From positions 8,928,001 to 8,992,000 of the forward strand of contig OZ316897.1 of NCBI GenBank assembly GCA_973895155.1: a DNA stretch of 64,000 nucleotides, given 5' to 3'. Both the position numbers and the translations under genes were made by a program. Below the pieces are notes generated by a model. The model saw nothing but the letters and a program-made list of their open reading frames with translations, did not search any database and was not told the DNA's origin. The stretch comes from Marsupella aquatica. Its lineage: Eukaryota > Marchantiophyta. Shown piece after piece: positions 59,065-64,000 of this stretch (its first letter is position 1; every line of letters begins with the position of its first letter).

Positions 59065-59676
59065 TTATAGAGTGCCTTTTCTAGAAACATGCAAAACATC
59101 CCACATGACCCAGGTATGCAAGGCCTGTTCTATTGTATCAGCTCCAAGGTGTGAGTATTGCAATTTTTGATTTCCCTTAACAATATCAGATACTCGTATA
59201 CTGATACGACCAACACCTAGTCTTTCAGTATAACAAATATCCATCGGATTTGTCTTGAAAATGACTCCATTTGCAACCAACTGATCAAAAATGAACATGA
59301 ACTTCATCTCCTTCCTTGAACACCCCCTCTTCAACCCTCGCGTCAGATTTGGATTTATCATTTCCAGCATCCTAGCCAAAGAGAAATCATCGACATTGAT
59401 TCTTTGGCGAAGAGTTGATGACCTCAAGTATGCCAATGCACAATCCCAAATCACGCAAGAGTCAATTGCCGCAGCCAATGTAGAAAATTTTGGTGAAGGA
59501 AATGGAAGTTGACGCGATCCCTCAAAGCACTTTTTGATCAATACTCCAATTTGATTATCCCCCAGACAAATGTTCTGTATAGTATCCTGGGGGTCAACCT
59601 TTTGAACTATCCCAATTGCCACTTCAAATCCTTCAATCACCAATGAAACTTCATCCCCTTGTGTAAAGTTGATCAT
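59065..59676 (-). CDS. 203-aa protein upstream of the DUF7869-type gene, unassigned
   Basis: An intact minus-strand frame sits 75 bp upstream of the DUF7869-type start and on the same strand. It reads as a small globular protein: an N-terminal beta-rich part (GDEVSLVIEGFEVAIGIVQKVD), a helical middle (MLEMINPNLTRGLKRGC) and a basic stretch. I recognise no domain. The frame could be an upstream exon of the transposon protein or a separate first gene. The family C repeat array begins about 130 bp upstream of its start. Confidence 0.45.
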   Translation of the reverse strand: MINFTQGDEVSLVIEGFEVAIGIVQKVDPQDTIQNICLGDNQIGVLIKKCFEGSRQLPFPSPKFSTLAAAIDSCVIWDCALAYLRSSTLRQRINVDDFSLARMLEMINPNLTRGLKRGCSRKEMKFMFIFDQLVANGVIFKTNPMDICYTERLGVGRISIRVSDIVKGNQKLQYSHLGADTIEQALHTWVMWDVLHVSRKGTL

Positions 59677-59809
59677 GATAGCGGACTATTTGTATCCAAA
59701 TCAAGTTAGAAATTGTTAAGTTCTGGTTGTTACGATCATGTTTCAAAATCAAGACTCTCCTCCAAAACATATTGTACAATCACTCAAAAACCCCAAACAA
59801 ATTCAAGTT

Positions 59810-60065
59810 GGGTCAAACTAATTCCGACCCTCTGACAACGATATATCTTTAAATGATTGAATTGACTAACCATTTACAAGTCGGGTCGGAATTAGTTCAA
59901 CCCTCCTCCAACAATATGTCTTTAAATGATTTAATTTACTAAACATTTACAAGTTGGGTCGGAATTAGTTCAACCCTCCTCCAACAATATGTCTTTAAAT
60001 GATTGAATTTACTAAACATTTACAAGTTGGGTCAGAATTATTTTGACCCTACTCCAACTATTTGG
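59810..60065 (-). repeat. 73-bp tandem repeats, each with a 21-bp palindrome (family C)
   Basis: Four 21-bp near-palindromes with outer arms GGGTC and GACCC (AACCC in two copies) and an AT-rich centre start at 59,810, 59,883, 59,956 and 60,029, exactly 73 bp apart. The intervening sequence (TCCAACAATATGTC, TTTACAAG) is also repeated. A fifth, partial site with ATTCCGACCC lies at 60,154-60,177. The array lies upstream of the 203-aa frame, in the promoter position of the DUF7869-type element. Confidence 0.85.
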
Positions 60066-60179
60066 TTGAAATTATCTCAAAACTTTTCATAGAACTATCT
60101 TGCTTGTGCTTGCATATACCAAATTAAAACGCTAGTCAAGATAACATAGTCAAGTCGGCATGAAATAATTCCGACCCAC

Positions 60180-61250
60180 TTCTAGAAACTATGTTAGTAA
60201 TCACACAAAGGGGTACAATAAGTTCTACACATGCTAGAGTGTGGATAAAGGTCTAGATGGGTAGAATATATGATCTAGAACCTAATGTGTAAATATTAAT
60301 CTAGGTTTGGGTTAAAGGTATTACAGTTGATTCAGATAAAATTGAGCTACTACTTCTAAGATAAATAAATAAAACCACTAACCTGCTCCACAAAATATAT
60401 CTGCCCACCCTTGTACAAGCTGAATGGGTACCTAGCATGCCAACATTGTAACTCTTAGCACCACAGTGCTCACCAGTGCCCTTACTAAACCATGCATTCA
60501 ACCATGCGGACCTTTAGAAACAAGGCACTAACTTGAACAGAGGAGAGTCAGTGACCGTACCAAGCATTGTCTAAATGATAATGAACCAAAAAATGGATTG
60601 TGGAAGATCTATACTCACTTTTGAGAGGCAAAAAGCCAGCACATTACCCGGCACACGAGTGGACACCAACAGATCGGGCACGGGTGGATCACGCACGCAC
60701 CCAACACACAAGTGGATAACAGAGAGATCAGCCGATCAGGCACAAGTGATAGGGGAGTCGCGAGCACACACCGCTGACAACTTGCCAATAGAAAGTTAAA
60801 ATTGGACCTGAGATCATTGGACCTGAGATCAAGTGTATCAGTGGTAGGTGAGTCGCGCGTGGTCGTACATCCGTAGGTGAGTCGTGAGTGGTCGGATGCA
60901 GCATTGGCATGCATTGATGGCTTTGTACCGTCTTCAATCCTTCCGTTGCCTCCTCGCTTGAAGGGGGTATAGGAAGGCAGGCCTTGCGCTTGAGGCCTCA
61001 TTTCCTTGCCTCCCTCTTCCCTCCTCTCTTTCCTCCTCTCTGGGCTCCTCTCTTGTCTCCTCACTCCCTGCCTCACTCTTGCCTTGCTCTTGGGCTTTTG
61101 CTTTTGCCTCGCTCTTGGGCGTTTATTTGCGCCTTGCTCCCTTCCCTTTTGGGTCGCTCGCCCGGTCATTGTTTGCCTGGCCTGTTGGTTCCCTCTTAAT
61201 GCCCTCTTGTAGCCTGTGGCCTTCTCCTTTGCTGCCATGTGTCATTTTAA
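60180..61250. other. Spacer with pyrimidine-rich tract and family B half-sites
   Basis: No supported gene. From about 60,990 to 61,200 the plus strand is a long C/T-rich tract, which opens spurious frames on both strands. It includes half-sites of the family B palindrome, GCCTTGCTCTTGGGC at 61,081-61,095 and GCCTCGCTCTTGGGCG at 61,106-61,121. It is probably the promoter and 5' untranslated region of the next gene. Confidence 0.4.
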
Positions 61251-61533
61251 ATCTCACCCGTCCGTTACAATGTCTACTTCCTCTAGTTCTGGAGCTTCCA
61301 CCACCCCTGCCAGTTCTGGAGAGTCATTGAACTTCAATTATAACTCTATGTATGAATATGACCCTGAAGACCCGGATGTCCAAAAATTGGTTAACAATGC
61401 GTTGGCAGCGTCAAAGAAAGCCCAATTAACTTTTCCACGTAAGGCACCACCTACTTCAACTTCTTGCCTTGCCCCAACTTTACTTTAATTTGGATTCTTC
61501 AATAGGAAAGTTTTCTATATTACTTTTGCAGCC

Positions 61534-61736
61534 GCCTCGCCCCGAGGTAGAGGCGACATCTACTTCATTCTAGATTTCTTGTTGCTCCGAGGGCGTAGTG
61601 GACATTGTATCTTACTTTAATCAAGGATCTTTAGCTATATTCCATTTTGTGCCTTGCTCTCGGGGCGAGCCAATCTCTATTTCATTATGTAAACTTTAGT
61701 TATATCCTATTTGTTGCCTCGCCCCAAGGGCAAGGC
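61534..61736. repeat. Family B palindromes in intron 1 (degenerate)
   Basis: Three degenerate copies lie at 61,534-61,556, 61,651-61,671 and 61,716-61,736, with arms of the type GCCTCGCCC and GGGCAAGGC. A half-site follows at 61,831-61,843. All are inside the first intron of the gene starting at 61,258. Confidence 0.7.
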
Positions 61737-63497
61737 GATGTCGTATGCATTCCTAATATTTGATTGCTTGGATGGGGTGGCCGGGTTAATATCACTAGTA
61801 GCAAAGAAGCTTTTGCAAACTTCTATTTGTCTTGGGACGAGGCACCTTCAAAGTTTTTCATATTCAATGTTAAAAATATGATGTTGACCATTTTGTTTTC
61901 AATGTTTCTTATCAGGAAAAAATCTTGAGAAGCCGGAGTTAAATATTATGGACGAGGATATCAAGGATTTTGTATTCCCTGGCCAAGATACTCCAGGATT
62001 TAGATGGGCACTAGAAGTTGGGGTGTCGGCGGAAGGCACTCTCTTGATTTATTTCAAGGGCCTCACAAGTCAATCATTGAATGACCGCAAGACAATTGTT
62101 ACTCTAGGTCCAGTTGTCCTTGTGAACATAGACAACAACCGCAATGCAACCATTATTGTTGAGTCCAGTGAGAAATCCCAGTGGATGAGACTTCTTGTGC
62201 CAATAAAACTCTACTTGACTTTACTTAATGTTGAGTGGATGGCTCGATTGGAGATAAGCGTAGCTGATATGGGATTCTTCCCGGATGGGGTAACAATTGA
62301 TCAGATGTTTGAGAAGACTCGTTCTCAAATAAGTGGAGTTGACCTGGTGTTCGGATTTCTATATGTAAAGAAGCACATGCATGACAATGCAGAAAGTGTG
62401 GACCCTCTGTCTACTTGGATAGTTCAAAGGATGATTGAGAAGGCACATTTCTAATATGAGCAGGCAATCGACAAGAGTTTCATTTTTTGTCCAGAGTTTC
62501 AAGAGGCCGCGTGCCAAACGTGGATTTTAGAGATGAAGAAAAAAGAAGCAAAGCATAAGGCAAAAGAGAGAAAGAAGACAGTGGAAAGAAGCGCGCAATC
62601 AAAGACAGAGAAGAAATGGAAGCTTCGAGAGCCAGTTGTTCAAGAAGAGAAACAATCTGGGACTTCACGCCGTAAGAAGATGGCTTTAAAAAAGGATGAT
62701 GATGAGGGTCTAAAGAAAAAGCAGACAAAGAAGGCAAAGGTTGCAAGATCAAAACCAATGCGAGTGTCGACATCAAACTTTGTCTTGCATCCAGAGGATG
62801 ATAGGTGTCCAACAGAAGGACCCGAAGAAGATGATGTGCTCAAAGGCCAAGAAGTTTTGCGTAATATTGAGCAATATTATACTTTTGGCATCCGCAAAAT
62901 TTTTGATATTCCTGTCAAAAGTATTATTCCGCCATCAGCCGTTTTTGTATATCAAATGTTCAATCATTCGCATGCAATGGAGATATCCAAGTCTATGATG
63001 AAAAACCCTGGACAGGAACCACAAGTTGTTGATTTGATTCCGTATCGCGAGAGCACTAAACAGTTGCTTCATTATGACAACACACCTCAAGATAGGAAAG
63101 AGTTTTTGATTGGTGTGAAGAAGTAGGAGAAGAAGTGGCTAGCATTCTGCAAGAGCTACCCAATGGATCCAAGGGTGGGCCGAAATTGATGCCAAGTTGA
63201 CAGACCTAGCCAACAAACTAAAGTATAGGAAAGCAAGGATCCTATCTGACCTCACTCCGAAGACAATTTTGGTTGAGCATTCAAGTTTATCGAACGCTGT
63301 CAATAATACTATGCAATTTAAGTCTTGTTTTTTAGAGACTATTGTTCATGCAAGAAGGCAATTTGAGGAGTGCGGGAAACCGCCGCGTCCAGGGATTGGG
63401 ACCAATCAAAATACAGACAGGAAAAACTATCAGGTACATTTATGAGCAAGGCAAACTATTCTTGATCCCCTTTGATTAAAGATTGTGGTAGAGGTTT

Positions 63498-63518
63498 GCC
63501 TCGCCCTTAGGGCGAGGC
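63498..63518. repeat. Family B palindrome, perfect copy 1
   Basis: Arms GCCTCGCCCT and AGGGCGAGGC flank one central base, giving a perfect 21-bp palindrome. It lies in the intron that begins with GTACAT at about 63,433. Confidence 0.9.
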
Positions 63519-63563
63519 TACCTTGTCTTATTTTCCTTGGTTAGAAGATTAAAGCAAATGCTT

Positions 63564-63584
63564 GCCTTGCCCTCAGGGCAAGGC
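63564..63584. repeat. Family B palindrome, perfect copy 2
   Basis: Arms GCCTTGCCCT and AGGGCAAGGC flank one central base. Compared with copy 1 both arms changed together (C to T on one side, G to A on the other), so pairing is kept. Confidence 0.9.
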
Positions 63585-63656
63585 AACCTAGACTAGTCTC
63601 TCTAAGAATATTGCCCGAGTTCCATTTCTGTCAATTGTGGTTGGATGCAGAAGTTT

Positions 63657-63677
63657 GCCTCGCCCTTAGGGCGAGAC
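63657..63677. repeat. Family B palindrome, copy 3
   Basis: Arms GCCTCGCCCT and AGGGCGAGAC flank one central base, with one outer mismatch. It lies in the same intron as copies 1 and 2. Confidence 0.85.
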
Positions 63678-64000
63678 GGCCTAGCCCGTTTCAGACATCT
63701 AGATATAAAATTTCTACCATATGCATTGTACCTTGAAACTAATGTCAAGTCCATTGGATATGCAGAATTGGTTTTCCCTGGCAAAGGTCACAATGGGGAA
63801 GTCAAGCTTGAAGAGCATTTACTGGTTACTTTTTGACGAGGATGAGCTCTTTGAATTATGGCGGAATGTGTGTGGACAATGGTTGAGTGGAAAGCTCCAA
63901 GACGGCGCTGGTGGGTATGGAGGGCCAAGACCCCCAAAATCGATCGTTCCCGGTACCTTTCGATGCTTTGAAGGAGAGATTAGTAGTGAACAAATAATTG

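Larger units (their letters stand above)
61258..64000 (+). pseudogene. Decayed transposon gene with a ParB-like region, runs off the window
   Basis: Exon 1 starts near 61,270 with a Ser/Thr-rich N terminus and ends at CCAC|GTAAGG (61,439). Exon 2 starts after TTTCTTATCAG at about 61,917 and encodes FPGQDTPGFRWALEVG and a globular part of about 170 codons. A TAA at 62,452 is followed in frame by a Lys-rich linker. Next comes KIFDIPVKSIIPPS, then MEISKSMMKNP and PQVVDLIPY, which has the order of a ParB N-terminal fold. After a TAG at 63,124 and a frameshift near 63,170 the protein resumes as WAEIDAKLTDLANKLKY and FLETIVHARRQFEECG, which lines up by position with the ParB gene at 52,871. A later exon near 63,690-63,840 continues to the window end with another shift. 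No methyltransferase part is inside the window. Confidence 0.5.

Noticed and set aside
59810-60065. A CRISPR array (regular 73-bp repeat)
   Set aside because: The whole 73-bp unit is repeated, with no unique spacers, and the context is a plant transposon.
60615-61238. A 207-codon basic minus-strand frame
   Set aside because: It is a shadow of the C/T-rich tract; the Arg/Lys/Gly/Glu composition follows from low-complexity DNA.
18445-63126. A reassigned genetic code to explain the many in-frame stops
   Set aside because: All three stop codons are involved and frameshifts accompany them, while other long frames (24032-26359, 52,871 gene) end normally. Decay explains this better.

Overview
This is a gene-poor, transposon-dense stretch of a large plant nuclear genome. 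The plant assignment rests on a CACTA (En/Spm-type) transposase with the plant transposase-associated and DUF4216-like regions, an EDM2-like triple PHD module, and short GT-AG introns. Bacterial-type domains (ParB, N4/N6 DNA methyltransferase) sit in intron-containing transposon genes. That mix fits a seed-free land plant or a streptophyte alga better than a flowering plant, but the species cannot be named from the sequence. I see no confident ordinary housekeeping gene. Almost every coding region is transposon-derived and most carry in-frame stops or frameshifts.

Layout. 1-10.8 kb: decayed, partly inverted LTR-retrotransposon arms and a second retroelement fragment. 10.88-11.25 kb: the first transposase exon of a CACTA element, cut by the left end of another copy. 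11,253-42,290: a composite CACTA element with matching inverted ends and GTCAC-type subterminal repeats. It carries an EDM2-like PHD gene, a damaged BRCT gene, a frameshifted TNP2 transposase split by a retroelement (about 23.0-26.8 kb), and a multi-exon second gene split by a 10.3-kb P-like DNA transposon. That insertion (28,233-38,515) has an 8-bp target duplication, and removing it restores the reading frame.

42.3-60.2 kb: remains of a DUF7869-type DNA transposon read on the minus strand (203-aa ORF, DDE-like protein, degenerate ParB-like gene). Its promoter side has a 73-bp repeat, each unit holding a 21-bp palindrome. A 10.7-kb Mutator-like element (46,289-56,987) is inserted in its transposase gene; removing one copy of a 13-bp duplication rejoins that gene in frame. 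60.9-64.0 kb: the start of another element with a decayed, possibly ParB-like gene and its own 21-bp palindrome family in introns; it runs off the window.

The most unusual system is the 10.7-kb Mutator-like element. It holds three transcription units: a small acidic protein, a MULE/SWIM transposase (broken by stops), and a six-exon gene whose 1,044-codon frame is open from end to end. The last joins a ParB/sulfiredoxin-like domain, a nuclear localisation signal and a beta-type N4/N6 DNA methyltransferase fold. Seven 18-bp palindromes of the form GCTAGCGA-NN-TCGCTAGC, plus several half-sites, lie only in its introns, intergenic spacers and ends, never in exons. I infer that an element-encoded protein recognises these self-marks, by analogy with the motif-directed anti-silencing proteins of Arabidopsis VANDAL elements. 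Two neighbouring elements show the same pairing of a ParB-like protein with a private palindrome, so this may be a recurrent mobile-element strategy.
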